31,822 bases of DNA from a virus. Position numbers and translations under genes: made by a program. The notes under the pieces were generated by a model. The model saw nothing but the letters and a program-made list of their open reading frames with translations, ran no database searches and had not been told where the DNA came from. Below, in pieces: positions 21,357-29,353 of the stretch. Location: positions 1-31,822 of IMG/VR virus record IMGVR_UViG_3300027746_000065; one strand, written 5' to 3'. Position 1 is the first letter of the stretch, and every line of letters begins with the position of its first letter.

Positions 21357-22012
21357 CCGAACTCCCTTCGACGCTTCAAATCCCAATGCCCAGCGTCAGG
21401 CAAACCTGACTGCCAACGCAACTGATGCAACTCCTGATTCGCTTGGAAACTCTTGGCATTCTTCTCAGCCAACGACGGATCAGAAGCAATCGTTGAAGAA
21501 TTATCGTGAGCAATCTTCGCCTGCGAAACCTTCACATCAACATTGATCCGACGCGCACGATCCTCAAAATCGTTGTCCTCAAAATATGCAGGCACATAAC
21601 ATTCACTGAACAGACCAACCCGTTCAACCACACCAGCACCCACCCACGCACACGACCAAGGCTGCGCCGCACCAGTCAACGTGAGGTTGTCAGGTTCGCA
21701 ATCTTTGTAGAACGCTTCTAGTTGACCTGGTTCAAACCATGCGTCAGAGTTCAACAGAATCCAACCTTCCGCGTGAGGTGTTGCTTTGATACCAAGATTC
21801 CACGATGGTGCCACACCAAGATTCGTTGGCATCCTCCACAAATACCAGTTCTGAACATGTTGCCAAGGCGCAGTCCAAGCCAACATGTCAGCGTCATATC
21901 CATCGCCGTTGTCGATGATGATGAGCTGCTCGACGGGATAGTCCAGCGAGCGGATCGCCCGTTCTAGTAAGTCATACCTGTTCAGGACTGGGATGATGAT
22001 GCACGGCACCAT
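21347..22012 (-). CDS. Family 2-type glycosyltransferase (GT-A)
   Basis: This 221-aa protein opens CIIIPVLNRYDLLERAIRSL, then IIIDNGDG, then NLGVAPSWNLGIK, then GWILLNSDAWF (a DxD-like NSD site), then later YFEDNDFEDRARR. These are GT2 features: a nucleotide-sugar-binding N-terminal fold and a general-base-like ED motif. No transmembrane helix is seen, so it is cytoplasmic. It overlaps the upstream GT4 gene and the MptE-like gene. It may glycosylate virion proteins or host cell-wall polymers. Confidence 0.85.
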   Translation of the reverse strand: MVPCIIIPVLNRYDLLERAIRSLDYPVEQLIIIDNGDGYDADMLAWTAPWQHVQNWYLWRMPTNLGVAPSWNLGIKATPHAEGWILLNSDAWFEPGQLEAFYKDCEPDNLTLTGAAQPWSCAWVGAGVVERVGLFSECYVPAYFEDNDFEDRARRINVDVKVSQAKIAHDNSSTIASDPSLAEKNAKSFQANQELHQLRWQSGLPDAGHWDLKRRREFGWD

Positions 22013-23295
22013 TCAGCAAGTCCCTTCATCACAGGCTTCCAATGAGCATCCCAAACAGCGTCAGCGTTGTATGCCTGTGCGAAGTCCACAGCCACCTGAT
22101 CAACCCCTCTAGGAGCGTCGTAGGCGTGTCTCAGGGCATCCACAATGGAACCCACCTGGGGAGTACAGAACCAAGAACGCTGAGCATTATCCCAAAACGG
22201 TTGCACCTCCACAGCCCACCCAGACCCAACCAACTCCGGCTGAGCAGTGAAGTCACTGACGATCACTCTGGTGCCACACGCCTGAGCCTCGATCACAGCC
22301 AACCCAAACCCTTCGCCCATACTTGCGGACAACAGCACGTCAGCTGATGCGTACATGGATGCCAATGCCTGCTGAGGGAACCCAGTGCGATATGCGTACT
22401 GATCAACAATCTTGTATTGATCCTCACGGATTCCGCAGGCATGGAGCAACGCAATCAGATTGATGCCACCCATCGCACCATCCTTCTCGGTGTGCAGATA
22501 TAACAATGCGTCAGGTTTATCTTGGGCAAAAATACCGAACGCCAACATGTTCTCAGCAAACGACTTACGAGACGGAGACGCACCCTTGTTCGCTGCATTC
22601 ATCATCACCACAAACTTGTCATCAGGAACATCACCCATCAACTGCCGACCAGTGAACTCCCTACCAGCATTCGCAAACTTGACATCAGGATTGAACACCG
22701 ACTCAATCCCATGCGGAACATAGAAACATTCCACATCAGCATCATTCAACATTTTTTCACCGAACCGAGACATCGCAATCGGTTTCACATTCGGACGCGC
22801 ACACCACTCAACAACATCTGCTGGACAAGGCGCATGATCAATCGGAACCCACGACGCAATGTTCGCAACCATCTCCAACGACTTTGACTTCAACGGCCAC
22901 ACATCAAACAAAGTCATCAACAACGATGGCAACTCAGGATTACCATTCGACCAATCCATTCCGTGAGCAACCATCACATCATCGCTGTATGGTGCCATCC
23001 CACGTGGATACATTTTGATTCCATTCCAATTTGACGAAACTCCTTCAAGTCCGTACATGGCATGGATTGCTACTTCGTGACCTTCTTTGACGAGCCTTGT
23101 GACGGCTTGCGCGGTTTGCGTACCGTAACCGGTGGGGACGAAGGGAGCATTGCTGTACCAGAGGATTCGTAGCGCGTCCCCATTGGTAGGTCTGCTACTT
23201 CTGGCAAGTGTGCTATTCCCCGATGTAACAACATCTCGGCTTCGAGGGGTGGTAGTTCGACCATTGTGTTTCGGATTATTACCAGCATTCTTCAC
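21982..23295 (-). CDS. Family 4-type glycosyltransferase (GT-B)
   Basis: This product has the GT-B core: ILWYSNAPFVPTGYGTQ (N-terminal Rossmann), WVPIDHAP, YVPHGIE, VVMMNAANKGASPSRKS, and EGFGLAVIEAQACG, which contains the E-x7-E motif of GT4 enzymes. The only start in frame is GTG at 23295, giving 437 aa, and AAGGAGAAGGAA precedes it. Residues 2-43 before the core are low in complexity and overlap all of a small gene in another frame (23070-23288). The core alone (from about 23167) has no ATG, GTG or TTG close by. The N-terminal tail may be a by-product of the overlap. The enzyme likely transfers a sugar to a phage or host acceptor. Confidence 0.85.
   Translation of the reverse strand: MKNAGNNPKHNGRTTTPRSRDVVTSGNSTLARSSRPTNGDALRILWYSNAPFVPTGYGTQTAQAVTRLVKEGHEVAIHAMYGLEGVSSNWNGIKMYPRGMAPYSDDVMVAHGMDWSNGNPELPSLLMTLFDVWPLKSKSLEMVANIASWVPIDHAPCPADVVEWCARPNVKPIAMSRFGEKMLNDADVECFYVPHGIESVFNPDVKFANAGREFTGRQLMGDVPDDKFVVMMNAANKGASPSRKSFAENMLAFGIFAQDKPDALLYLHTEKDGAMGGINLIALLHACGIREDQYKIVDQYAYRTGFPQQALASMYASADVLLSASMGEGFGLAVIEAQACGTRVIVSDFTAQPELVGSGWAVEVQPFWDNAQRSWFCTPQVGSIVDALRHAYDAPRGVDQVAVDFAQAYNADAVWDAHWKPVMKGLAEWCRASSSQS
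23070..23288 (-). CDS. Small head-region protein overlapping the glycosyltransferase
   Basis: This 72-aa frame (MLVIIRNTMVELPPLEAEML...) ends in a basic tail (RKPRKPSQGSSKKVTK). It looks like the small proteins that follow the major capsid gene in many HK97-like phages: a short beta strand, an LPPLEAE.LL..GIA helix, and a Lys-rich tail. ATG at 23288 has AAGGAA at a good distance. It lies wholly inside the glycosyltransferase frame, one base out of phase, so one or both must be constrained. I consider it real but less certain. Confidence 0.5.
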   Translation of the reverse strand: MLVIIRNTMVELPPLEAEMLLHRGIAHLPEVADLPMGTRYESSGTAMLPSSPPVTVRKPRKPSQGSSKKVTK

Positions 23296-23324
23296 TTCCT
23301 TCTCCTTCGCAGATCGCAGGGGGG

Positions 23325-23369
23325 AAATAGAAATGGGATCGCCGCGCCCTGCGTGTTCGCGACGATCCC
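23325..23369 (-). terminator. Strong intrinsic terminator after the major capsid gene
   Basis: A 12-bp stem with one G-U pair (23335-23346 with 23358-23369, loop of 11 bases) lies 46 bases past the capsid stop. On the transcribed strand it is followed by ATTTCTATTT. This fits a rho-independent terminator that limits read-through from the highly expressed capsid gene. Confidence 0.75.
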
Positions 23370-23415
23370 AAGCCTAATGGGAATTATGGGATGTAAGGGA
23401 CAAGCCCCTCAAGCC

Positions 23416-24594
23416 TTATGGCTGGACGAGATGTTTTACGTGGCTGACTTGTGGCAAGTTGCCGTCAACACGGAATGTTGCACGGAAGGTTGCGAGACCT
23501 GCGCTGAAAGCGAAATCGTCGGAACGATCCAGCTTCAAACCGCCGACACTGCGCACGAAATACGAAGGCATGTGGCCAACGATTACAGACCTCAAACCAG
23601 TGGTTGCTTCAGCCATTGACGGATTCTCGTAGATTGGTTTGCCCAAGAGCATGTCTGGGGAGTCCATCGACAATGAAGGTTGGAACACGTAGTTGCCTGC
23701 CGTGTCCTTCAACTTGCGAACGCGACCAATCGACTGACCAGTCATCTGCCATGCCACACCTGGCAAGGATCTCGCACCGCCGTCAAGGGCGTAGAGTAAG
23801 TCGATCAAATTGTCTGCTGTGAAACCAGTTGCTGTGCCTGAAGTACCACCAACAGACGAAGCTGTCACGATACCGGTTGGCTCATTTGTTCCAGTTCCAA
23901 CAGTCAACGCTGAACCAACAGCGTAACCGAGTGCGTTACCGACTTGATCAGCCAAGAAGCTGAGCATGTCAACACCAGAGTCTTCAAGAAGTTCCTGCGA
24001 TACTTGTGTCAAGAAACCGTATTTGAATGCGCCGAGTGTGATGAATGCCGAGAATGCTGGATCGGATTCGCCCATTGTTGCTGCTTCCGCGTTGACAGTT
24101 CCTACTGAATAGGTCGACAAACGTGGAATCTGAAGGTTCTCGCCACCAGCGGTGTTGAGGACAGTTGATGTTGCCAAGACTGGCGCAATCAAACGTGCCT
24201 TCATAATCACTTGGTTGTAGAACGAAGTTGGTACTGGTGAACCAGTGCTGGTCTTGAGGATGTCACGACGCTCGAAATTGGCCGAACGTGATTCGCCCTT
24301 GATAAGCGCACGGATCATTGCAACATCTTCGTTCACTGGTGCCGAAGCAACAGGACGAACTTGGTCTGCAATCTCACGGGTTGCTGCGTCCATGCGAAGT
24401 TCGCGTGTTTCATCTTCACGAAGTTTGGCGATGGTTGCTGCACGGTCATTCAACTCGTTGTTCAAACGGGTGTATGTCTGTTCTTCTTCTGCTGAGAGGT
24501 CACGCTTTTCGGCTGTGGCCACGTCAATGATTGCTTTGGCTTGGTGCCAGGCTTGCTGACGAATCTCAACTTGACGGTCTAGATATTCTTTCAT
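23416..24594 (-). CDS. Major capsid protein, HK97 fold
   Basis: This 392-aa protein has an N-terminal coiled-coil scaffold (delta) domain (about 1-75, LDRQVEIRQQAWHQAKAI), which the fused protease upstream would remove, then the HK97 fold: TGSPVPTSFYNQVI, LSTYSVGTVNAEAATMGE, LEDSGVDMLSFLADQVGNAL, SMDSPDMLLGKPIYENPSM and a C-terminal DFAFSAGLATFRATFRVDG. It forms the icosahedral shell. The start lacks a clear Shine-Dalgarno (GAAAGCAGAAACAAACC), odd for such an abundant protein. Two tandem hairpins lie upstream and a terminator downstream, suggesting the gene is transcribed or processed as a separate unit. Confidence 0.95.
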   Translation of the reverse strand: MKEYLDRQVEIRQQAWHQAKAIIDVATAEKRDLSAEEEQTYTRLNNELNDRAATIAKLREDETRELRMDAATREIADQVRPVASAPVNEDVAMIRALIKGESRSANFERRDILKTSTGSPVPTSFYNQVIMKARLIAPVLATSTVLNTAGGENLQIPRLSTYSVGTVNAEAATMGESDPAFSAFITLGAFKYGFLTQVSQELLEDSGVDMLSFLADQVGNALGYAVGSALTVGTGTNEPTGIVTASSVGGTSGTATGFTADNLIDLLYALDGGARSLPGVAWQMTGQSIGRVRKLKDTAGNYVFQPSLSMDSPDMLLGKPIYENPSMAEATTGLRSVIVGHMPSYFVRSVGGLKLDRSDDFAFSAGLATFRATFRVDGNLPQVSHVKHLVQP

Positions 24595-24659
24595 GGTTTG
24601 TTTCTGCTTTCGGATTGTTGTGAATGGGGATACGCAGGGAGGTACTACTTCTCAACCTG

Positions 24660-24702
24660 ATGCGGCTCCGCATACAGCAACAAGGTTGACGGCTCCGTCA
24701 AC
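24660..24702 (-). promoter_or_regulatory. Tandem hairpins between protease and capsid genes
   Basis: Two perfect hairpins share a GGAGCC core on the mRNA: ATGCGG/CCGCAT (24660-24665, 24668-24673) and GTTGACGG/CCGTCAAC (24685-24692, 24695-24702), each with a 2-base gap in the stem. Neither is followed by a U-run, so they are not classical terminators. They may be processing or stabilising elements that raise capsid mRNA relative to the protease. A TTGACG box inside the second hairpin is promoter-like but lacks a good -10. Confidence 0.5.
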
Positions 24703-24719
24703 GATGCAGTGAACAGATA

Positions 24720-26732
24720 TTAGGCGATTGTCTTCAACAAATCAAGGTGCTTCGCCATAACACCTAGACGAGCTGGTGCGGTGTCTTGCACCGGTTCAAG
24801 TTTGGCGACAGTTTCACGCAACAACATTGCATGATCTTGCGACAAGGTTTGACCTGCTTCGAGTGTCGTGATCGCTGCTGCGAGCTGATCCGCGTCAATT
24901 CCTGTGCGAGTAGAGAGTGCATCCAACGAGCGTACAATCGCAGTCGTGGCTGTGTATGCAGGGAATCCTGTGACAACGCTCACCTCAAACAGTTTGATCT
25001 GACGAAGTTCACGTGACTGGCCATCATCTGACCATATGTCGCCACCAGAAGGAACGGTGAATCCGAACGACATCGAGTTCACATCACCGCGTTGCATCAA
25101 GACCGACAGGTCACGACCAATCGTGGTATCAGGCAACGATGCGTCAACGAGCAAGCCTTTGGAATCTTCAGATAGTCGCAGTGTTTTGGCACGGGTTGTG
25201 GCAAGAAGCATGCTCGAATCGTGGTTCATGTACATGCGCACATTGTTCTTTGATTTGAGTGATCTTGCGAATGCGCCTGGTGCAATCCGTTCAATGAATG
25301 GCAGTGGTTCCGAAGGTGAGTTGAACACGGCTGCATAACCTGTGAACGACATGCCGTTGCCTTGTGGGTCTGCACGGAGTTCAAAGTCGTTTGATGTGAT
25401 GCGACGTGTTTCAACAGTTGTGTCCATGTCGCCAATGCTAGTACCAAATTGGCTATGCGATCTAGATGACTTCGGGTGATCCTTCGGCAACAGATCATTG
25501 TCACCAATATATTTTGGGTTCTCAGGTCTGCCGTTGCGTAACAAATATAAGAACGCATTGACCCGTGCATACGACCATTGGTCACGGGTGATTCCTGGAC
25601 GATGCGAAGTTGAGAACGCTCCAGCACCTCGACGGAACACTGTGCGCAACATCCCAACAGTCGCACGTTTGGCAGGGTTGTCACCGACTGCATCGTTGTG
25701 TTCTTTGGCTTTGTTTGCCAAACCTTCTTCAATCGCACCAGACAACTCAATCGTCCCAGACCCAGCAGGAGCCTTCGCAGACCCAGCAGGATTCTTATCT
25801 GACCCCGTGACCTGATCCTTTGGTGGGGCAGGAGCATCAGCCCGTTCCGCTTTGATTGCCTCAGCCTTCCCCATAAACCAATCCATCGCAGGTTTCGGAT
25901 CGAGTGGGTTGATGCCCCAGAGATAGAAGGCAACTGCACCGGCACCAGGGAACTCTTTGTCATCAGGGTTCGAGTTCTTTGGTGCATCCAAGTCCACAAG
26001 ATGTCTTGCACCCCAAGCGTTCGCACGAATCACTTTGTCTTCTGTGATGTCACCACGCGCCATGTCCCGTGCCTCACGCACAGTCCTATCAACCAAACCA
26101 TCACCAGCCAAACCTTGACCGTAGTAGTCCAAGCCCTTGCGAGCAGCTGCACGAATATAGGCAGGCACATCCAACGACACTTGCCGAATTGAAGGCACCT
26201 CATCAGCCTTGATTGTTTTCGGGTCTTTAGTTGCGATGCCAAGTGACGCATACGCACGTCGAGCAGCAGCATCATTGTCAATCGCCAACTTGACAGGGTT
26301 TTCTTCAAGGATGTCAGCAGCCGTTTGCTTCTTATATTCGGAGGTGGGGATGCTCATATCTTCGTTGAATTGGATGTCGTTGAATTGAACACCAGCATCA
26401 GCCAACTCTTGCATCGTTTTCTCTTGATCAGATTCTGGACGACCAGTGACAATGTAGATGTAATAATCGGGATACAACGAGTTCACATAGCCCACATTCT
26501 TTTGGATACCTGAACCACCAGCAATCAGAGTGCCATCAATGTCAACGATGATCACTTCATCTGCGTCGGAGTTGCGTTCCCCACCTGGAGACATATCTTC
26601 AGCCAATGACACAGCAACCATCTGATCAACTGCATCCTGTTTGGTTTGATGGCATCCAATCACTTCGCCGTCTTCTTTGATGGTTGCCCAACCTGAACAA
26701 TCAGGTGACTTGTCAGTTATGAAATAAGGCAT
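24720..26732 (-). CDS. Capsid maturation protease fused to a HAD phosphatase-like domain
   Basis: This 670-aa polyprotein has four parts. Residues 1-45 form a small domain (CSGWATIKEDGEVIGCHQTK) often seen at the start of actinophage head proteins. Residues 58-170 form a HAD domain: DIDGT (64-68), VTGRP (95-99), K148 and IDND (151-154). Residues 185-425 form two helical regions typical of these fused proteins (YIRAAARKGLDYYGQG; FRRGAGAFSTSHRPG). Residues 445-600 form an HK97-type S78 prohead protease with H504, S555 (NSMSFGF) and E583 (LFEVSVV). The protease probably cleaves the capsid delta domain and may also release the HAD part. HAD catalytic residues are intact, so it may be an active phosphatase, perhaps on nucleic acid ends. 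It overlaps the upstream gene by ATGA. Confidence 0.85.
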   Translation of the reverse strand: MPYFITDKSPDCSGWATIKEDGEVIGCHQTKQDAVDQMVAVSLAEDMSPGGERNSDADEVIIVDIDGTLIAGGSGIQKNVGYVNSLYPDYYIYIVTGRPESDQEKTMQELADAGVQFNDIQFNEDMSIPTSEYKKQTAADILEENPVKLAIDNDAAARRAYASLGIATKDPKTIKADEVPSIRQVSLDVPAYIRAAARKGLDYYGQGLAGDGLVDRTVREARDMARGDITEDKVIRANAWGARHLVDLDAPKNSNPDDKEFPGAGAVAFYLWGINPLDPKPAMDWFMGKAEAIKAERADAPAPPKDQVTGSDKNPAGSAKAPAGSGTIELSGAIEEGLANKAKEHNDAVGDNPAKRATVGMLRTVFRRGAGAFSTSHRPGITRDQWSYARVNAFLYLLRNGRPENPKYIGDNDLLPKDHPKSSRSHSQFGTSIGDMDTTVETRRITSNDFELRADPQGNGMSFTGYAAVFNSPSEPLPFIERIAPGAFARSLKSKNNVRMYMNHDSSMLLATTRAKTLRLSEDSKGLLVDASLPDTTIGRDLSVLMQRGDVNSMSFGFTVPSGGDIWSDDGQSRELRQIKLFEVSVVTGFPAYTATTAIVRSLDALSTRTGIDADQLAAAITTLEAGQTLSQDHAMLLRETVAKLEPVQDTAPARLGVMAKHLDLLKTIA

Positions 26733-27418
26733 CAGACCAACAACAATACTTCAGCATCATCATCCACGATGGAGAACGTCACCGACCCCAACGCACCCAC
26801 ATCAACACCACCAAGCCGCGACCCAGCCTGAGCCGACACCAACACAGGCCGTCTCGGTTTTGGAATCTCAATGACGATCTGTTCTGGTAGTTCTTGTTTC
26901 TTGACTGGTGTGGCAGGTTGTCTCCACCAACGTGACCCCGAAGGTGGGATGACAGGTGGTTCAGGTGGGATCACTGTTGCTGTTGCTGAAGCAACCAGCC
27001 CATCCAACGGTGCATCAAGTACAGGGAAGATGACCGCTGACGCTGAAGCGGTTGCATCCAGTCCACCCAACGACGAAGACAACACAGGGAACAGAGTTGA
27101 TCGTGCAGTCGCAGACGCATTCAGCCCACCCAAACTTGAAGACAGAACAGGGAAGATTGTTGCTTGCGCAGATGCAGATGCACTAAGCCCACCCAGAGAC
27201 GATGACGCAACAGCCTTCACCGTCACACGTGCAGTCGCAGATGCACTAAGCCCACCCAAAGACGATGAGCATGTCGCAGGTGTTAGGAACTGACCGCCAT
27301 CAAGAACAGCTGCGCCGTCAAGCGTTGAAGTGTCAAGAATGAACGCTGCACCACCACCAAGACCGAAGCCTGCGTTGTCAAGTGTGGTTGAGTCGAGGAC
27401 GAACCGTTGAACGGCCAT
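26732..27418 (-). CDS. Repeat-containing structural-type protein with LD motif
   Basis: ATG at 27418 gives 228 aa (a GTG lies at 27421). The N terminus holds RFVLDSTTLDNAGF, then FILDTSTLDGAAVLDG. Then come five 21-residue repeats of the type SSSLGGLSASA......FPVL, the last degenerate, then a Pro-rich linker with RWWRQPATP and a final unit (GSRLGGVDVGALGSV). The LD motif is shared with the minor tail protein. No known fold is recognised. It lies between a small structural protein and the protease, so a head decoration or assembly role is inferred. Confidence 0.7.
   Translation of the reverse strand: MAVQRFVLDSTTLDNAGFGLGGGAAFILDTSTLDGAAVLDGGQFLTPATCSSSLGGLSASATARVTVKAVASSSLGGLSASASAQATIFPVLSSSLGGLNASATARSTLFPVLSSSLGGLDATASASAVIFPVLDAPLDGLVASATATVIPPEPPVIPPSGSRWWRQPATPVKKQELPEQIVIEIPKPRRPVLVSAQAGSRLGGVDVGALGSVTFSIVDDDAEVLLLV
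26954..27268. repeat. Five 63-bp in-frame tandem repeats
   Basis: The repeats encode 21-residue units (SSSLGGL then hydrophobic strand FPVL). For example, GCCCACCCAAAGACGATGA near 27249 recurs 63 bases away as GCCCACCCAGAGACGATGA. Units diverge gradually, so they arose by duplication with later drift. Confidence 0.85.
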
Positions 27419-27425
27419 CACGAAC

Positions 27426-27809
27426 CTACGATGCGAGCGTCAATGAGACGGTGAGATTGCCTGCACTGATTGTGTAGGTGTCGCCTGCTGTATAGGCACC
27501 AGCAACGATTGTTCCAGAGAACAAGAAGTTGCCTGCACTGATATTGTCCCAACAGGTGAAGTGCGTTGCATCTTGTGACCCAGCAATGTTTGTCCAAGAC
27601 ACATCAGCGTCCGATGTCAAACCACCAGCCGTCGCAGCACTGAACGACACAGCCTTGCGAGTTGTTTCAGTTGCAGGGCTTGCCGTACCAGCAGCACCAG
27701 GATCATTCGTATGCAACTTTATGTACGGCTGAGCAACAGCGAACGACGTGTTGTTGCCTAACGCATCCATCCAAGCGTTCCCCAAGTATGCGCTGATTCC
27801 GTGTGCCAT
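27426..27809 (-). CDS. Small virion structural protein of actinophage type
   Basis: This 127-aa protein (MAHGISAYLGNAWMDAL...) has YIKLHTNDPGAAGTASPATETTR, then VSFSAATAGG, then FTCWDNISAGNFLFSGTI and GDTYTISAGNLTVSLTL. It matches a common actinophage family with the 'LHT.DPG..G' pattern, usually found as a structural protein near head genes. Beta-rich sequence supports a surface or tail-fibre-like fold. Start overlaps the portal stop as TAATG. Confidence 0.7.
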   Translation of the reverse strand: MAHGISAYLGNAWMDALGNNTSFAVAQPYIKLHTNDPGAAGTASPATETTRKAVSFSAATAGGLTSDADVSWTNIAGSQDATHFTCWDNISAGNFLFSGTIVAGAYTAGDTYTISAGNLTVSLTLAS

Positions 27810-29353
27810 TAGTCTTCAACCCTTTCAGTGATCGTCAAGATACGCCCATCAGCGTCACGCTTAACAGTGCGGATCGTTGGCTTTGACTGGGGCATGTTGA
27901 CACGAACCACAGTCTCAGGAACATTGATGATCGGTGCAGGAACATTCACAGCCGGAGGCGTATAGTTCAACACCACTTCAGGCATATTGATATTCATATC
28001 CTGCGACTTCACTTCATACACCGAAGCAGGATCAGCAGGATTGATTGTTGACAACGCTTGCAACTGTGTTGAAGGAACACCAGTGTGCGCGATCTTTGGC
28101 AACTCTAACGAAGCCATCACCTCAGCAGGATCAAACCCAGACAGAATCAAACGCTGAGCAATCACCGACTTGCGATCCAACTCAGACAAGTTCGCAGCAG
28201 CAATATCCACGTTCGCCAACGGAACCCGATACACATCCCCACCCTCAGTCGGAGCCATGTCCTCGATGCGATGAATGTCGTTGATTGACAAGAACCCTGA
28301 TTGCAAACCTGTTGAGAACGCTGCATACCGTGAAGCCTGGTCGCCACGTAGCAGACCGTCCACGTTGAACTTCAAGAATGCGCGACTGTCCAACAACTTC
28401 TGGTATCCATCTTCAATCTTGGAGATGTACGGACGCAACGTATGTTGAACGAAGTGGATGCCGTTCTGCTCTACCGACGCATACGACATCGCTCCAGCTG
28501 TGGTGACACCAAGCATTGATGGTGGGCATCGGAAGATGCGACCAATCTCCTCGATGGCGAAGCGGCGTGATTCTAGGAACTGTGCCGAATCGTTGTCAAC
28601 AGTTGTCTTAGTGAACTTGGCTCCACCGAACAACACACCTGGACGGTGTGATCTGCGCAACCCACGATGACCTTCTTCAAACGATGACACCAAATCTTTG
28701 GCTTGCTCACGGGTGAGGTTGCCTGGGAACTCAATGATGCCGGACGCACTTGAACCTTGACCGAAGAATCGTGCAGCGAACTCCTCCAACGCTTTAGCCA
28801 AACCGAGGTTCTCTTTGATCAGATCAATCTTGGAACGGCCACGTAACTCACCAGGCAAACGCATCTCGGTGATATGAATCATGTCTTCCGACTGGATCAC
28901 GTCGCGTTGATCGTAGATGTAAATCGGTCTGCGTGTCACTTGGTCACGGCTGCATTCAACCTTCTCGGGGTTCAAGACCACTAACGCTGCAACACCTTGG
29001 TCGTCACGAACGATGCGTGTGAACGAGTTGCCGTTCAACAGCAACGACACCAGCACTTGTTGGAAGTGTTCGGTACGTGTCACACCAGTTTCAGGAATGT
29101 CCAGCCATGTTGGTCGAGGACGGAATGCTTTGCGTTCTGCACCTACGCGAATGTAAGTATCGACTGGCAAAGTTGAGATTGAATCGGAGATGAGACGGAC
29201 GCAGGCGTACACTGCTTCGATCTTTAGTGAATCTATTTGGGTGACTGTGGTTCCAGCATTTGTTGACGTGGCAAAACCCTCACCGGCTGCAAACAAAGAC
29301 TGGAATGAGATTGCACGATCCTCGGTGCCTTGGTTCAGAAGTCGTGACAACAT
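27809..29353 (-). CDS. Portal protein, HK97 family
   Basis: This 514-aa protein has LSRLLNQG, then SLKIEAVYACVRLISDSISTLPVD (the portal wing), then LLLNGNSFTRIVRD, then IHITEMRLPGELRGRSKIDL, then GIIEFPGNLTREQAKDLV and FRCPPSMLGV. It forms the dodecameric ring at the capsid vertex through which DNA passes. The C-terminal 70 residues are Pro/Val/Asn-rich (INVPETVVRVNMPQS), probably a disordered tail common in these portals. It follows a 50-aa membrane protein directly. Confidence 0.95.
   Translation of the reverse strand: MLSRLLNQGTEDRAISFQSLFAAGEGFATSTNAGTTVTQIDSLKIEAVYACVRLISDSISTLPVDTYIRVGAERKAFRPRPTWLDIPETGVTRTEHFQQVLVSLLLNGNSFTRIVRDDQGVAALVVLNPEKVECSRDQVTRRPIYIYDQRDVIQSEDMIHITEMRLPGELRGRSKIDLIKENLGLAKALEEFAARFFGQGSSASGIIEFPGNLTREQAKDLVSSFEEGHRGLRRSHRPGVLFGGAKFTKTTVDNDSAQFLESRRFAIEEIGRIFRCPPSMLGVTTAGAMSYASVEQNGIHFVQHTLRPYISKIEDGYQKLLDSRAFLKFNVDGLLRGDQASRYAAFSTGLQSGFLSINDIHRIEDMAPTEGGDVYRVPLANVDIAAANLSELDRKSVIAQRLILSGFDPAEVMASLELPKIAHTGVPSTQLQALSTINPADPASVYEVKSQDMNINMPEVVLNYTPPAVNVPAPIINVPETVVRVNMPQSKPTIRTVKRDADGRILTITERVED

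Noticed and set aside
24687-24692. TTGACG as a -35 promoter element
   Set aside because: It is part of a perfect hairpin, and the nearest -10-like TATGCG is 21 bases away and weak.
25226-26026. Minus-strand frame of 266 codons in another phase
   Set aside because: It overlaps the protease polyprotein, and the sequence is an Arg/Leu-rich shadow without domains.
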